This document shows, piece by piece, positions 1 to 9,777 of a DNA stretch of 61,622 nt (position 1 is the stretch's first letter; the number at the start of each line of letters is the position of its first letter). Below the pieces are notes generated by a model, which saw nothing but the letters and a program-made list of their open reading frames with translations, ran no database searches and was not told the origin of the DNA. The DNA is from Ruminococcus flavefaciens (GTDB taxonomy: Bacteria > Bacillota > Clostridia > Oscillospirales > Ruminococcaceae), in the NCBI GenBank assembly GCA_002310115.1, contig DBYI01000057.1:1-61622 (forward strand), given 5' to 3'. The position numbers and the translations under genes were made by a program.

Positions 1-64
1 AACCTTCCGTTTCAACGCATATCTTCGTGCAGTCAGCGCGCACACGGCGCACTCAACGTAATCA

Positions 65-93
65 ATTATAACATATATATAGGGATAAATCAA
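65..93 (-). promoter_or_regulatory. Sigma-A promoter firing off the left edge
   Basis: On the minus strand a -35 TTGATT (88-93) and a -10 TATAAT (65-70) are separated by 17 bases. It would transcribe leftwards out of the window, so the gene it serves is not visible. Positions 1-212 hold no gene. Confidence 0.6.
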
Positions 94-150
94 CAATTTG
101 CAGAAATTGTATTTGTAAATTTTTAATGAACAAAATCATTTTTTTAACAA

Positions 151-188
151 TACACCATTAGCCATATAAACTTTATGCTCATGGTGTA
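151..188 (-). terminator. Inverted repeat after the GDPD gene
   Basis: TACACCAT (151-158) pairs with ATGGTGTA (181-188), and inner bases can extend the stem. It lies 25 bases past the end of the minus-strand GDPD gene. No good T-run follows on that strand, so it may be a weak terminator or a 3'-end stabiliser. Confidence 0.4.
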
Positions 189-212
189 GATAAACGCCTG
201 TTTACTGCTTTT

Positions 213-2027
213 TCAGCTTCCAAATATAAATTTCAGCGCCGTCAGAACAGTATCGCCGACCTTCTTTGAATTCACTATTTCCAAAGCTTTGTCTGGACGA
301 TCTGTAATTATATTGTCAACTCCCAGAGCCATCATCTTCTGCATATCGCTCTGCCTGTTTACTGTCCATACAAAAATACGCTTTCCATGATGATGAGCCG
401 AATTCACCACTGCCTGATTAACAAAGAGGTAGTTCATACTCACTGCATCGATGTACGGCAACTGCGCATAGGACGTAGCCGTTGCTAAATTGGCAATAAA
501 TCCTGTCTTAATCTTCGAATTGAGCTGCTTTACCTTTTTCAGGGCAGGATATGAAAACGACGTAACATAGCAGGAATTGACAATATCGTATTCTTCTATG
601 AGCTCAACAGCCTTTTCAGCAGTCTTTTTAGGGTCTCCCGAACGCTTTATTTCGATATTGATCATTATATCATCACCAACAAGCTCCAGCACGTCTGAGA
701 ACAGCGGTATCTCCACATCATCAAACTCTCCGTCATTTCCGAACCACGAACCTGCAGACAGTGTTTTAAGCTGCTCATACTTATACTTCTCGACCATACC
801 TTTTCCGTTGGTGGTCCTGTCAAGTTTATCATCATGTATTACAACAAGTTGATCGTCAGCCGTCAGCTGTATATCAAGCTCTATATAATCAGCACCGCAG
901 TCCATAGCCGCCTGGAATGCAGGCAAAGTATTCTCAGGAGCAACTTTAGAGAATCCCCTGTGAGCCGTGACCTGAGTTCGGCTTATAATACCTACATTAA
1001 GGCTTACATTTCCACGTGTAAGAGCTTTCAGATAAGATATATTCATTATTGAGCTAACAGCAACAAGACCAACCACAATAATGGCACTCTTCTTCTTGCT
1101 GAATTTCTTATAGCCGACATTCGGAAGAACTATCTCCTCATCCTTTATATCATTCATGAACTTATAGGTCAGCAGCCATATAATGGCAGGAGCCGAAAAG
1201 AACGCCGATACCGCCGTAAATACGCTCCACGTATAACGCAGAATCTTGAGCGCTGTACCGAAAGCAGCTCCCGGCTTTGAAAAGCCCTTGATGATATAAA
1301 CTATGATAAAGCTAAGACCGAATGTAATTATACCAATAAAGATAACTATACCAATGCTCCACAGTAATGCCGAAGCTATCATCTTTCTGCGCTGTCCGTG
1401 CATTTTTTCCTTACTCTTCTTTATGCACTCCTTGAATGGCATATCAGTAAGAATCAGGTAGTGAATACTGTAACTTGCGCTTATTATAAGTATAATAAAC
1501 AACAACTGCACAAGCACATAACATGCAACAGCCAGAGCTCCGTTCATAGAATTGAATATTCTCCTCATCACAGGCATAAGCGGAGCCATGAACATTCCTG
1601 AAGATAACGAGAACTGTGCAAGGGGCATTATCGCCATGTACGCAAGAAACGAAACTATACCAGCACCTTTGAAAGCCTTTGCAAAAGCTCTTAAACCAGT
1701 CCGGAACATTCCGCTCGTATATATTCGCTGCTTCTTTGTGTAACATGAAAAACAGGCCACGAGGGCTGAGAGCTCCACAAATGAGAAGAACGCATAGAAA
1801 AACAGCATCAAAACTATGACTATGAGTGTCGATGGATGCTTTAAATATATAAAGAGATTTTCATCATTGAGATATGTAACTCCTGAAAGCTTCATTGTGA
1901 GCTTCAGAAGCAGTGCAGTAACAGGCGTTCCTACTGCAAGCAGAAGAAGCTTAAAAATAAGTTCGAAAACAAGAAAGTGGGGCATCGCTTTAATAAAAAC
2001 GCCTGCGGGTTTAAGTATTTTTTTCAT
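213..2027 (-). CDS. Membrane-anchored glycerophosphodiester phosphodiesterase
   Basis: This 604-residue protein fuses a multi-span membrane domain (about residues 1-330, the GPDPase_memb type) to a C-terminal GDPD catalytic domain (about 350-590). The catalytic signature is clear: HRG with a following PEN near residue 355, then ELD and IHDD near 380-397, the residues that bind metal and cleave glycerophosphodiesters to glycerol-3-phosphate and an alcohol. The family is thought to act on lipid or teichoic acid headgroups at the membrane. I start it at 2027 because the open frame further upstream runs through a perfect promoter, and GGAG sits at the right distance before this ATG. It forms its own transcription unit. 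The substrate cannot be told from sequence. Confidence 0.88.
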   Translation of the reverse strand: MKKILKPAGVFIKAMPHFLVFELIFKLLLLAVGTPVTALLLKLTMKLSGVTYLNDENLFIYLKHPSTLIVIVLMLFFYAFFSFVELSALVACFSCYTKKQRIYTSGMFRTGLRAFAKAFKGAGIVSFLAYMAIMPLAQFSLSSGMFMAPLMPVMRRIFNSMNGALAVACYVLVQLLFIILIISASYSIHYLILTDMPFKECIKKSKEKMHGQRRKMIASALLWSIGIVIFIGIITFGLSFIIVYIIKGFSKPGAAFGTALKILRYTWSVFTAVSAFFSAPAIIWLLTYKFMNDIKDEEIVLPNVGYKKFSKKKSAIIVVGLVAVSSIMNISYLKALTRGNVSLNVGIISRTQVTAHRGFSKVAPENTLPAFQAAMDCGADYIELDIQLTADDQLVVIHDDKLDRTTNGKGMVEKYKYEQLKTLSAGSWFGNDGEFDDVEIPLFSDVLELVGDDIMINIEIKRSGDPKKTAEKAVELIEEYDIVNSCYVTSFSYPALKKVKQLNSKIKTGFIANLATATSYAQLPYIDAVSMNYLFVNQAVVNSAHHHGKRIFVWTVNRQSDMQKMMALGVDNIITDRPDKALEIVNSKKVGDTVLTALKFIFGS

Positions 2028-2058
2028 TTTATACTCCGAAATCAATGAATTTACTTCA

Positions 2059-2087
2059 ATTATACGCCCAGAACAGCCAGTTGTCAA
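2059..2087 (-). promoter_or_regulatory. Promoter of the GDPD gene
   Basis: On the minus strand TTGACA (2082-2087) and TATAAT (2059-2064) are both consensus with a 17-base spacer, about 30 bases before the start codon. Confidence 0.85.
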
Positions 2088-2105
2088 TATCTCATTGCGC
2101 TACTG

Positions 2106-2155
2106 TGAAAAAAAGAACTTCCATATCTCTATGGAAGTCCCTTTTCTATTTTTCA
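2106..2155 (-). terminator. Terminator of the small secreted protein gene
   Basis: A nine-base-pair stem (2117-2125 with 2130-2138, loop TCTC) is followed on the minus strand by a T-rich run, TTCTTTTTTT. It separates the secreted protein gene from the GDPD promoter. Confidence 0.8.
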
Positions 2156-2176
2156 AACGGGTCATCGTGATATCAT

Positions 2177-2533
2177 TCAGGTGATAATGTCTGATTCGTG
2201 TACCCAGCCATTATCATACTGTGAATAGTACCATATTCCGTCATCTGTAAAAGCATACTGTACAAAATATACTTTATCGCCGTAAGTACGTTTTTTTACA
2301 GACGCAACGGCAGTAGAGCCTATACACGGAAACACTCTGAATTTTGTCTTAGCCTTTACATCGGCTCTGAATTTTGTTGGTCCCCAACTGTATAAAAAAT
2401 AGGAATCTTTTGCAGCAGAAGCTGTTGTCGCTGCCTCATTTGTCACGTACTTTGCTGCCGATGGGACAGTTACTGCTCCCATCATGATGAATGCTGCTGC
2501 TAAAGCCGAAATTCTTCTTTTAATATTTGTCAT
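2177..2533 (-). CDS. Small secreted protein, SH3-like
   Basis: A 118-residue protein with a typical signal peptide (charged NIKRR, then an Ala-rich hydrophobic stretch ending near AAK). The mature part has alternating hydrophobic residues and ends in NGWVHESDI, a pattern common in bacterial SH3-like beta-barrels that bind cell wall or surface ligands. That reading is an inference. A longer ATG exists at 2548, but its own first codons contain the GGAGG that serves the ATG at 2533, so 2533 is chosen. It is monocistronic and ends in a strong terminator. No function can be assigned. Confidence 0.7.
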   Translation of the reverse strand: MTNIKRRISALAAAFIMMGAVTVPSAAKYVTNEAATTASAAKDSYFLYSWGPTKFRADVKAKTKFRVFPCIGSTAVASVKKRTYGDKVYFVQYAFTDDGIWYYSQYDNGWVHESDIIT

Positions 2534-2606
2534 AAGCAATGCCTCCATAATTGTATTGTGTAGTTTAAATTACATTCATTAGCCCGGCGCCTTAGCTTAA
2601 CGACCG

Positions 2607-2635
2607 ATCAGTGTGATTTCCGTATCGGTCTTTCA
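2607..2635 (-). other. Leader stem-loop upstream of the small secreted protein
   Basis: GACCGAT and ATCGGTC form a seven-base-pair stem with a 15-base loop about 75 bases before the gene. No known riboswitch is recognised and no clear promoter was found beyond it. Confidence 0.35.
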
Positions 2636-2689
2636 TAAACAATAATCGGATCATAAGATCAAAGTGTTACATCTATTTTCAAAAAATCA

Positions 2690-2740
2690 TAAAAAAATAA
2701 CAGGCAAAAATCACAGATGTGACGTTTATGCCTGTTTTAA
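2690..2740 (-). terminator. Terminator of the first ABC operon
   Basis: CAGGCA...TGCCTG with an inner TCACA/TGTGA stem forms a long hairpin just after the last permease gene. On the minus strand it is followed by ATTTTTTT, so it is an intrinsic terminator. Confidence 0.85.
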
Positions 2741-2751
2741 CGTAAAAAATG

Positions 2752-3783
2752 TCAGCCCACTATTCCAGAACGCTCTATGCCCTCTGTGAAATGCTTCTGC
2801 AAAAATACATACATTATCAGTACAGGTGCTATGGAAAGCAGGCATCCCGCCTCTTTCCATACTATCTGGTCACGGGGACTTATCTGCACCGTAGGATCAT
2901 CGAAAAGATTCATTTTTAGCTCGTTATCAAGATTTGTCAGCATAAGAGCTATGGTTTTGGTATCCGTAAAGAATGTGCTGCTCACATAGTAGTCGTTCCA
3001 GTACCATACCACAGAAAACAGGAACACTGTCAGAAGAGCCGCTGAAGCATTGGGCAACATTACCCTAACAAAAGTTCTGAAAGGTCCACAACCGTCAATA
3101 TATGCAGCGTCTTCCAACTCTCTAGGCATTCCCTTGAAGAACTGACGAAAAATATATATCATTAATCCTGCGCGTATACCATTTGCTGTCATGGCAGGAA
3201 GATACATAGTCAGCCCACTGTCAATGAGATTTATGGAAAACAATTCCCTTATACCAAAATATCTGAATTGAGTATACAGCGGTAAGGATATGACCTGGGG
3301 CGGGACAAGTATCATCATGATCACCACTCCGAAAAGTAGCTTGCTTCCCTTGAACTTAAACCTCGCAAAACCATAACCCGTAATTGCACAGGAAAATACC
3401 TGGACAAGCGAGCAACCTATATTGAGAAGCAAAGTGTTTCCGAGAGTTTTCCAGTAGTCCATAGCATCAATAGTCTCAGCAATAACCTGGAAAGTGTAAT
3501 GTCTAGGTATCCACATCACCGTAGGATCGCTCATATCTGCCCTGTCTCTGAAAGCACAGCTTATCATATATATCAATGGATACATTATGACAAAGCCCAG
3601 CCCTATCAGGATAACTGCCCTGAAAAACGGCCACACCTTATCCGCAAGAGCTTTCCGGCGAAGATAGCTCCTATCCTCTGCGGAGACAGAAGCTCTTCTT
3701 CGGCGTTTGGCTTCGCGACTGCTCATACCGTTACCTATTTCGTCAGCTTTTTTTATTTTGGGTGCATTCGTCACATCTGCCAT
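2752..3783 (-). CDS. Carbohydrate ABC transporter permease (MalG type), second pair
   Basis: A 343-residue inner subunit of a sugar importer. About 50 charged cytoplasmic residues precede the first membrane span (near 55-75). Five further spans follow, and the EAA-type loop that contacts the ATPase reads EDAAYIDGCGPFRTF. The family passes an oligosaccharide across the membrane together with a MalF-type partner, here the gene immediately upstream. GGAGG lies seven bases before the ATG. It is the last gene of the operon. No ATPase is encoded, so a shared MsmX-like ATPase from elsewhere probably drives it (inference from other Firmicutes). Confidence 0.88.
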   Translation of the reverse strand: MADVTNAPKIKKADEIGNGMSSREAKRRRRASVSAEDRSYLRRKALADKVWPFFRAVILIGLGFVIMYPLIYMISCAFRDRADMSDPTVMWIPRHYTFQVIAETIDAMDYWKTLGNTLLLNIGCSLVQVFSCAITGYGFARFKFKGSKLLFGVVIMMILVPPQVISLPLYTQFRYFGIRELFSINLIDSGLTMYLPAMTANGIRAGLMIYIFRQFFKGMPRELEDAAYIDGCGPFRTFVRVMLPNASAALLTVFLFSVVWYWNDYYVSSTFFTDTKTIALMLTNLDNELKMNLFDDPTVQISPRDQIVWKEAGCLLSIAPVLIMYVFLQKHFTEGIERSGIVG

Positions 3784-3795
3784 TCATGCACCTCC

Positions 3796-4725
3796 TCAGT
3801 TATTCTCATAGTATATAAACCTGTTCATCACAGCCGTAATTAAACCTATAGCGATTATAACAACCACAAAGTATATCCACGCCATTGCAGAAGCCTCTCC
3901 GAAATCGAACTGACTCCTCATAGCAGATATACGATTCATAACACTGTTCATCGGATTCGTGAACGAATCTATTACAGTAAATATAAGATTTGCAAGTATA
4001 AACGGGCTAACATATGGAAATGTTATCTTCCAGAAATACTCCCAGGCAGTAGCCCCCTCCATTTGTGCCGCTTCACGTGCTGACGATGGAATGTTCTGCA
4101 AAGCCGCTAGGAAAAGTATTATCTGTATACCTGAGTTCCAGACAATGCCAAAGATATTGTCCGCAACTGCCGAAATAAAATTGCTCACGCTATCGCTTAT
4201 ACCGTATATTCCAAGGAACTGCATAAGCTCTCCCACAAGATCAGTGGAAAACATAGTAGAGAACTGCTCCGCTCCTGCATTACCCGTAGAGTCCATATCA
4301 CCGTTGATTATTCTGAAAACAGGTCCCGTAGCGATTATGACCGGGAGAAAGAATATGGCACGCGCAAGAGTCCTCCCCCTGAACTTCTGATTGAGCACCA
4401 CCGCGATAAATAGTGAGAATATCAGTATCAGCGGCGTTTTCCATAGTGTTTCAAGTAACACGTCACCGAGGTATTCAGTATAGTATGGGTCCTCACTCAG
4501 TACGCTGAAATAGTTATCCATCCCTTTGAATTCCGTATTCAACGAGCCTGGATCAACTGAAACATTGCAGAAAGAATACCAAAGCGACTTCCCAAGAGGT
4601 ATCAGAAAGAAAAGCACTGTTCCAATCAGCCATAAGCTGATGAATCCGTAGCCATACATGGATTTTCTCCGCTGATAAGACATTATACGCCTTTTATTAC
4701 TGGCTTTTTCTGCTTTCACGCTCAA
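3796..4725 (-). CDS. Sugar ABC transporter permease (MalF type), second pair
   Basis: Membrane subunit of about 309 residues with six predicted spans and the EAA loop EAAQMEGATAWEYF. It pairs with the downstream MalG-type gene, 12 bases away. The start is uncertain. A GTG at 4773 lies inside the preceding gene without a good ribosome site. The TTG at 4725 has AGGTGGG six bases ahead and is preferred, and an ATG at 4683 with AAAGG is the third option. It sits directly after the DUF5696 gene, an association seen in many Clostridia sugar importers. Confidence 0.85.
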   Translation of the reverse strand: MSVKAEKASNKRRIMSYQRRKSMYGYGFISLWLIGTVLFFLIPLGKSLWYSFCNVSVDPGSLNTEFKGMDNYFSVLSEDPYYTEYLGDVLLETLWKTPLILIFSLFIAVVLNQKFRGRTLARAIFFLPVIIATGPVFRIINGDMDSTGNAGAEQFSTMFSTDLVGELMQFLGIYGISDSVSNFISAVADNIFGIVWNSGIQIILFLAALQNIPSSAREAAQMEGATAWEYFWKITFPYVSPFILANLIFTVIDSFTNPMNSVMNRISAMRSQFDFGEASAMAWIYFVVVIIAIGLITAVMNRFIYYENN

Positions 4726-4741
4726 TTTCTTCCCACCTTTC

Positions 4742-7543
4742 CTACGACCTTTCTCCAAGAGAGATACTGCCACCGTCCCATCTGACCGTCATTTTTTCAA
4801 GGTTGGTAACCACTCTTGTTCCGTCTGAATATTCAGTTGTTATTATATTGCCGTCTGTGCGGTAATCTGTGATATAGCAGTCCGATACTCTGCTGAGAAG
4901 CGGTTCTACCAGGGCATAATCTTCAGCCGCTTTTTTGATATTACCTTTATAGTTAGCATAATAAAGGAAATCAAGATCTGTATCCTTGAGCTCACTAGTC
5001 TCCTCATGTATCATGTCATAGCTTAGACAGCTTCCTGTAGCTGCTGCCATAAGCATGAGCCATTCTGGATTAGGACTTCCATTAACAGCCTCTGCGGAAT
5101 ATGGAATAACTCCATGCATTACTATCTGATAGAACGGAACATCCTCATCAAAGAGATCAAATCTGCTTGAAGTCATGGGAACCCCTGTAATATGGTTTAC
5201 ATATGGCAGAGCATATGCATTTGCATTATCTGCAAGTATCCTGCCATCAAGTTTCTCCGTAATACTCTCATAACCATCTGTAAGAAGCTTTTCCGCACCT
5301 GCTCTTGAAATACTCTTTTTTCCGTAATCCCCATAAAGAGATGACGTAAGGCTTGCAAGTGAAACTCCAACCAGACTGGCATTTGAGTAGTTTTCAGCGA
5401 TGCCTTCCAAAACTTCTCCATAGCAGTCTGGCGTTAGCAGCGATAGATTCTTTCTGAAACCATCCGGAATACCATAAGCCCTGTCATAACTGACTATTCT
5501 CGAATATGATCCCGAAACTCTCACTGCCGTATCCGAGAATGAATAGTAACCGTTTCCCGAACTAAAATCCCTGTTATCAGAAACAGGATACAGACTGTAA
5601 CCGCATTCGTCTATTAAGTCTGTAAGACTTCGGAAGTCTCTTATCCCTCCCAGTTTCCCCGATGGGGCAGCATTCTTATCAACCTTGTTTTTTATGCCGT
5701 CATTGGTCCAGTTGGTATAGGATATAACCATGTCTTCAACTCCACGTTCCTTGAGCTCACTGATAATATCAACTGCCTGCCCGAAATCAGTAATGGAAGT
5801 TCTGAAAGAAATCGGAATACCAAGGACAGACTTTTTCTTCATAACTCCTCCATAAAGGCCAAGGTACAATGGAGCTTTACCCGCACTGCTTCTTTTCTCC
5901 ACACCCTGCTCTTCAAGGAGATACTTCCTGTATCTGTCAGCAATATCGGTATAATCAGCATCTTTTTTTGCAATGGGATAGTAGATCAGCTCTATATCGT
6001 CTGAATTTATACTTCCCTTTTCAAAAACAGTGTACTTATCGTGGCTGTTTCCCGACATATAAAAAGTGTCAGTTCCACGCAGAATGAATGTGAAATTACA
6101 GATATTGTACCTGCTTTTTGACTGCCCTGATACATTCGCCGTGATATATGCATTTGAGTCCCCTTTTGCCGCGACTGCCAGGAGAGCGTTGTCACCCCTG
6201 ACTATGCCGTAAACCGGCAGATATATCTGCTCCGTAAGTGCTCCTATGTTCTGTGGAACAGACGTGACGTCATTGCCATATATACGTTGCTGATAAAGGT
6301 TCGTCTGCATAGTCCTACCGTTATTGAAACGTACAAGAGCGCCGCAGCCATCAGGAATAACGAAATATCCGTCTTCATCATCGGGAGCCGCACCAAAACT
6401 GCCCAGCAGTGTAATTTCAGTAGCTATATTTTCGGGCTTTGATTCGGATATTTCGGATATCTTCACTTTTGCCCTGAAATGATCGTCCTCTATGGTGTAT
6501 TCTACAGGAACAGTAAATCCTGCCTCCCTGTAGCCATACATCACACGGATACCGTTTTCAATATCGCTGACATTGTATACACAGTCACCGTCGCTGCCAG
6601 AGCGGAGCATATTGTTTCCAGAGCGACTCATTGGTATGCCATAACGAAGCATATTCGACGAACGAAGCTCATCCACAACAAGTCCTGTAGCATTATTGTC
6701 CTGAGATGCTTCAAGCGGTGATGACCACCATATATAGCCATTTTCCTTGTTTTCGATGCCGAATGATGCACTCCTGTCATCAATTATCATGCGCAACTTA
6801 TCATTTTCCGCACCATAGCGAAAAGCTCCGAGATAGTGACTGCCGTTGGCAGTCAGCCACGCAAATTCGCCATCTGCGGATTTGTATATTCTCTTTCCAT
6901 CCTCTGTACCGTCAAAACTGAAGCTTTTATCCGTGCCTTTCATGTCGCTGCGTAAAAGCTCCAGCGTTTTCTTGTCAGCAGACAAAAAAGCATATTTGCT
7001 GTCAAGAGTGGAAACTATCTTCCTCAGTCTTATTACTCTGCTCGTATTTTCATCTGTCAGAACGAAAAATCGTCCCGCTTCGCTGACATAAAGCATTCCC
7101 TCATCGCATTTGCTTGCACTTTTGAATGAAGCCGAAGCTTCCCCGCTTTTACTGTCAATTATAACAAGCTCTCCCAGTTTTTTCAGCTCATCTATCTTAT
7201 CAGCTATCTCCTGCTGCTCGGGAGTGTAATCCTTTTTGCTCTTTGGCTTACCGCCAACATTCGCCCATAGCGCTTTATCGAAATCCTTGCTTTTGAAATA
7301 AACATTGTATCCGTCACAATATCCTATCTTTTTAAGATATTTCTCTGCATCCTCCAATGAAAGCTCGGCTTTCTCGACTGTCTCTGAGCGCTTAAACTTT
7401 TCCGTATCCTCGCTGCTTTCAACTTTTGAAACCGTATCGGACTGCATGATACTTTTCTCATCATCCGCATAAACACTGCCCGAAACGGTCATTGAAGCTG
7501 CCATGAGCAGACATAATATAATTCTTCTTATTCTCTTAACCAT
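4742..7543 (-). CDS. DUF5696 family extracellular protein of a sugar importer operon
   Basis: A 933-residue exported protein. An N-terminal signal peptide (KRIRRIILCLLMAASMTV, cleaved near VYA) is followed by an acidic linker, a beta-rich region (about 180-520) and a C-terminal part resembling a TIM-barrel-like fold. There is no transmembrane anchor at the end. I recognise it as the DUF5696 family, which accompanies carbohydrate ABC permeases in Firmicutes. The activity is unknown, although the C-terminal part resembles glycosidase-related barrels. It probably acts outside the membrane on, or in delivering, the glycan that the neighbouring permeases import. The gene end overlaps the potential upstream starts of the MalF gene, suggesting translational coupling. 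Confidence 0.75.
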   Translation of the reverse strand: MVKRIRRIILCLLMAASMTVSGSVYADDEKSIMQSDTVSKVESSEDTEKFKRSETVEKAELSLEDAEKYLKKIGYCDGYNVYFKSKDFDKALWANVGGKPKSKKDYTPEQQEIADKIDELKKLGELVIIDSKSGEASASFKSASKCDEGMLYVSEAGRFFVLTDENTSRVIRLRKIVSTLDSKYAFLSADKKTLELLRSDMKGTDKSFSFDGTEDGKRIYKSADGEFAWLTANGSHYLGAFRYGAENDKLRMIIDDRSASFGIENKENGYIWWSSPLEASQDNNATGLVVDELRSSNMLRYGIPMSRSGNNMLRSGSDGDCVYNVSDIENGIRVMYGYREAGFTVPVEYTIEDDHFRAKVKISEISESKPENIATEITLLGSFGAAPDDEDGYFVIPDGCGALVRFNNGRTMQTNLYQQRIYGNDVTSVPQNIGALTEQIYLPVYGIVRGDNALLAVAAKGDSNAYITANVSGQSKSRYNICNFTFILRGTDTFYMSGNSHDKYTVFEKGSINSDDIELIYYPIAKKDADYTDIADRYRKYLLEEQGVEKRSSAGKAPLYLGLYGGVMKKKSVLGIPISFRTSITDFGQAVDIISELKERGVEDMVISYTNWTNDGIKNKVDKNAAPSGKLGGIRDFRSLTDLIDECGYSLYPVSDNRDFSSGNGYYSFSDTAVRVSGSYSRIVSYDRAYGIPDGFRKNLSLLTPDCYGEVLEGIAENYSNASLVGVSLASLTSSLYGDYGKKSISRAGAEKLLTDGYESITEKLDGRILADNANAYALPYVNHITGVPMTSSRFDLFDEDVPFYQIVMHGVIPYSAEAVNGSPNPEWLMLMAAATGSCLSYDMIHEETSELKDTDLDFLYYANYKGNIKKAAEDYALVEPLLSRVSDCYITDYRTDGNIITTEYSDGTRVVTNLEKMTVRWDGGSISLGERS

Positions 7544-7555
7544 ATCTCGTGCCTT

Positions 7556-8185
7556 TCAGACTCTCGCTCTATAGGAGAGCTCCGTGTAAACAGTGGATAT
7601 GAATATGTAAACCTGCTGTATCAGCGACATGAAAAGTACAAGCAGAAACAGCATTATGAGCATTGCCGCTATAGTAAGAACTACAGCCAATACCGTCTTT
7701 TTCAAGCTGTACTGATGTACTGACTTTACCGCAGAAAACAACAGTATCACCGTCCAGCACGTACCGATAAGTTCTATTACCTGCATGAAAATTGATTCGT
7801 CGCGCACAAGAATGTGAGAAAGCAGTACATTGACATAAAGCTGCACAATATACGGAATAAGGGAATAAGCACTGTAAATGCAGATATTTCTCAGTGTTCC
7901 TTCTCCCTCGAGGAGAGTACATACTGCCCAGTTACCCACTGTCCACGCTCCAAAAAGAACGAAACTGCGAACCATATAAGGTATGATATTGAAAGTCTTA
8001 TCGTATGAAATGTAAAACTGAAAACCATAGAGTCGACCGTAGGCAATTTCTCCGAAAAAGAGAAGCAGAACGATCAGCATTGCAATTTTCAGCGACCCAG
8101 ACTTCTTCCAGCGCATGTCCTCAAATCCCTCAAAAGGATGTATCACTGCATGCTTTACCCACTGACGCTGTGTAAGATCCATCAT
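7556..8185 (-). CDS. Yip1 family membrane protein
   Basis: A 209-residue integral membrane protein with five predicted spans after a short amphipathic N-terminus (HPFEGFEDMRWKKSGS, typical of bacterial Yip1-domain proteins). Its ATG overlaps the stop of the preceding propeller gene (ATGA), so the two are translationally coupled, and the DUF5696 gene follows 12 bases later. Bacterial Yip1 proteins have no settled function. Placement inside the importer operon suggests a structural role in the transporter complex (inference). Confidence 0.75.
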   Translation of the reverse strand: MMDLTQRQWVKHAVIHPFEGFEDMRWKKSGSLKIAMLIVLLLFFGEIAYGRLYGFQFYISYDKTFNIIPYMVRSFVLFGAWTVGNWAVCTLLEGEGTLRNICIYSAYSLIPYIVQLYVNVLLSHILVRDESIFMQVIELIGTCWTVILLFSAVKSVHQYSLKKTVLAVVLTIAAMLIMLFLLVLFMSLIQQVYIFISTVYTELSYRARV

Positions 8186-9684
8186 TGCTGCTTCACCTTC
8201 TTTTCTTCAGTATTTTTCGCAACTCTGCGTCTTTTTCTGTATTGTCCCGAAGTTATGAGAATCACAATAATCAACGTCAGAACCACCGCTATAGTTGTAA
8301 AATGCTCTTTGAGGAACTCCCTGCGTCTGCCCTCGAACGCTTTGTTATAGATATCGCCTGCATCTGCCAACTTCGCATACTTCATGGAGTCCTTGTAATC
8401 GCCCTTTCTGAGCAGTGCCGAGGCTATTCCGACATAGGCTCTGCGATAATTTCCGTCCCTTGCAAGAACTTCCTGCCACGGCTCAAGAGCCTCCTCATAA
8501 TATCCGTCATTGTAAAGTGCGACAGCCTTATGGACTACACGACCGAATGAAGTTTCCCTGAACACTGTCACTGTGTCTTTTAATGAATCAAGAACATATA
8601 TCTTGTCATCAAGAGACTCAACCGCCGCCACATTTTCAAATCCGCCTGTCTGCTTTGCAATAGCTCCTGTAATAAACAGAAGATTGCAATCTTCGTCATA
8701 CTGAAATACTCTTCCTGTGGTAAAATCCAGGCAGTTTATACAGCCGTCCGCTGCTACATCAATATCAACTATGGATGGCATGAACATCTTGTTCTGCGAA
8801 GTATCATACATAGGCTTGTAGTCGCCGAAGGTCAGTGAAAGGCCAGAAAATATATTTTTCCCTGCTGCATTCAGCTTCTTGACCATATCAGTTGTCTGCG
8901 TATTAGAAGAGGTACAAGTGAAAATAAAATCTTCGTCTATGTCAAAACTGGTTATTCCAGTAGGAACTGTCCTTTTTCGTCTTGCTTTCTTCTCGTCAGA
9001 CATAAAAAAGCTTCTGAAATAATTGCTTACCACCTTTGCGGTAGCCTCAACACGATTAGCACCATAGAATCCCATGAACTCACCGTCAGGAGAAAACATA
9101 GCTGCTCCCGTGGTTACATTCCCTAGAACGGTATAGATGTTACCAGCCTTATCCGCGACCACTTTCTGTGGTAAGAAGGTACGTTTCTGGTCATATACTT
9201 CAGAATCGGGCTTTATTATCTCATTCTGCACATTTCCAACCATATCTGTAACAAGTATGCGCGAATTTTCCGTATCAGCTATGTAAAGGCAGTCGTTTGC
9301 CGCAGAAACGAAGATCCCCATAGGCTTGCTGAGTTTCGTTTCAGAGCCATCAGGCATGGTGAAACTGTCATAAACGCAGATAACATTTTTCAGCTCTGAA
9401 TCAGCCGCGATAATGCGGTTGTTGCCAGTATCAGTGATATAGACTGTACCGCTGGAATCAATGAAAATGTCGGAGGGACTGTCAAGAGCGCCTATTTCAA
9501 GATCGTTTCCAGAGACCGTTCTTTCCGCAGTATAGCCTGCCTGCGATGGTATGGCCTCTCCCCAGCGGTCATAATTGTAACTATTCGAAGGAACTCCTGC
9601 CGCCGATACCGACATTACACCGACAGAAGCAAACGCAGCAAGTGCCGACAATGCTGCAATACTTTTTTTCATTTTTGTTTTCAC
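8182..9684 (-). CDS. Membrane-anchored NHL-repeat beta-propeller protein
   Basis: A 500-residue protein with a signal peptide (cleaved near VSAAG) and repeated NHL-type blades, clearest at LDSPSDIFIDSSGTVYITDT and MGIFVSAANDCLYIADTENSR. A TPR-like stretch follows (about 395-440: YNDGYYEEALEPWQEVLARD). The C-terminal membrane span is near 460-480 with a basic RKRRR tail, so most of the protein lies outside the cell. NHL propellers are ligand-binding scaffolds. The start is a GTG at 9684 with GGAGG seven bases ahead. Its operon neighbours are permease genes on both sides of the Yip1/DUF5696 pair, so it is likely a docking or sensor part of the importer (inference). Confidence 0.8.
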   Translation of the reverse strand: MKTKMKKSIAALSALAAFASVGVMSVSAAGVPSNSYNYDRWGEAIPSQAGYTAERTVSGNDLEIGALDSPSDIFIDSSGTVYITDTGNNRIIAADSELKNVICVYDSFTMPDGSETKLSKPMGIFVSAANDCLYIADTENSRILVTDMVGNVQNEIIKPDSEVYDQKRTFLPQKVVADKAGNIYTVLGNVTTGAAMFSPDGEFMGFYGANRVEATAKVVSNYFRSFFMSDEKKARRKRTVPTGITSFDIDEDFIFTCTSSNTQTTDMVKKLNAAGKNIFSGLSLTFGDYKPMYDTSQNKMFMPSIVDIDVAADGCINCLDFTTGRVFQYDEDCNLLFITGAIAKQTGGFENVAAVESLDDKIYVLDSLKDTVTVFRETSFGRVVHKAVALYNDGYYEEALEPWQEVLARDGNYRRAYVGIASALLRKGDYKDSMKYAKLADAGDIYNKAFEGRRREFLKEHFTTIAVVLTLIIVILITSGQYRKRRRVAKNTEEKKVKQQ

Positions 9685-9777
9685 TTGCCACCCTCCGTTT
9701 CATCAGATAATAAAGGACATCGTCCCCGTCATTGTTAACTCGCATTAAAAGTATCAGCAACACAACTCCGTCACTAA

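Noticed and set aside
577..1746. Several plus- and minus-strand open frames inside the GDPD gene
   Set aside because: No ribosome sites, unlikely composition, and full overlap with a clearly coding frame with catalytic motifs.
2577..2640. Riboswitch upstream of the small secreted protein gene
   Set aside because: There is only one plain stem-loop; no conserved riboswitch core was recognised.
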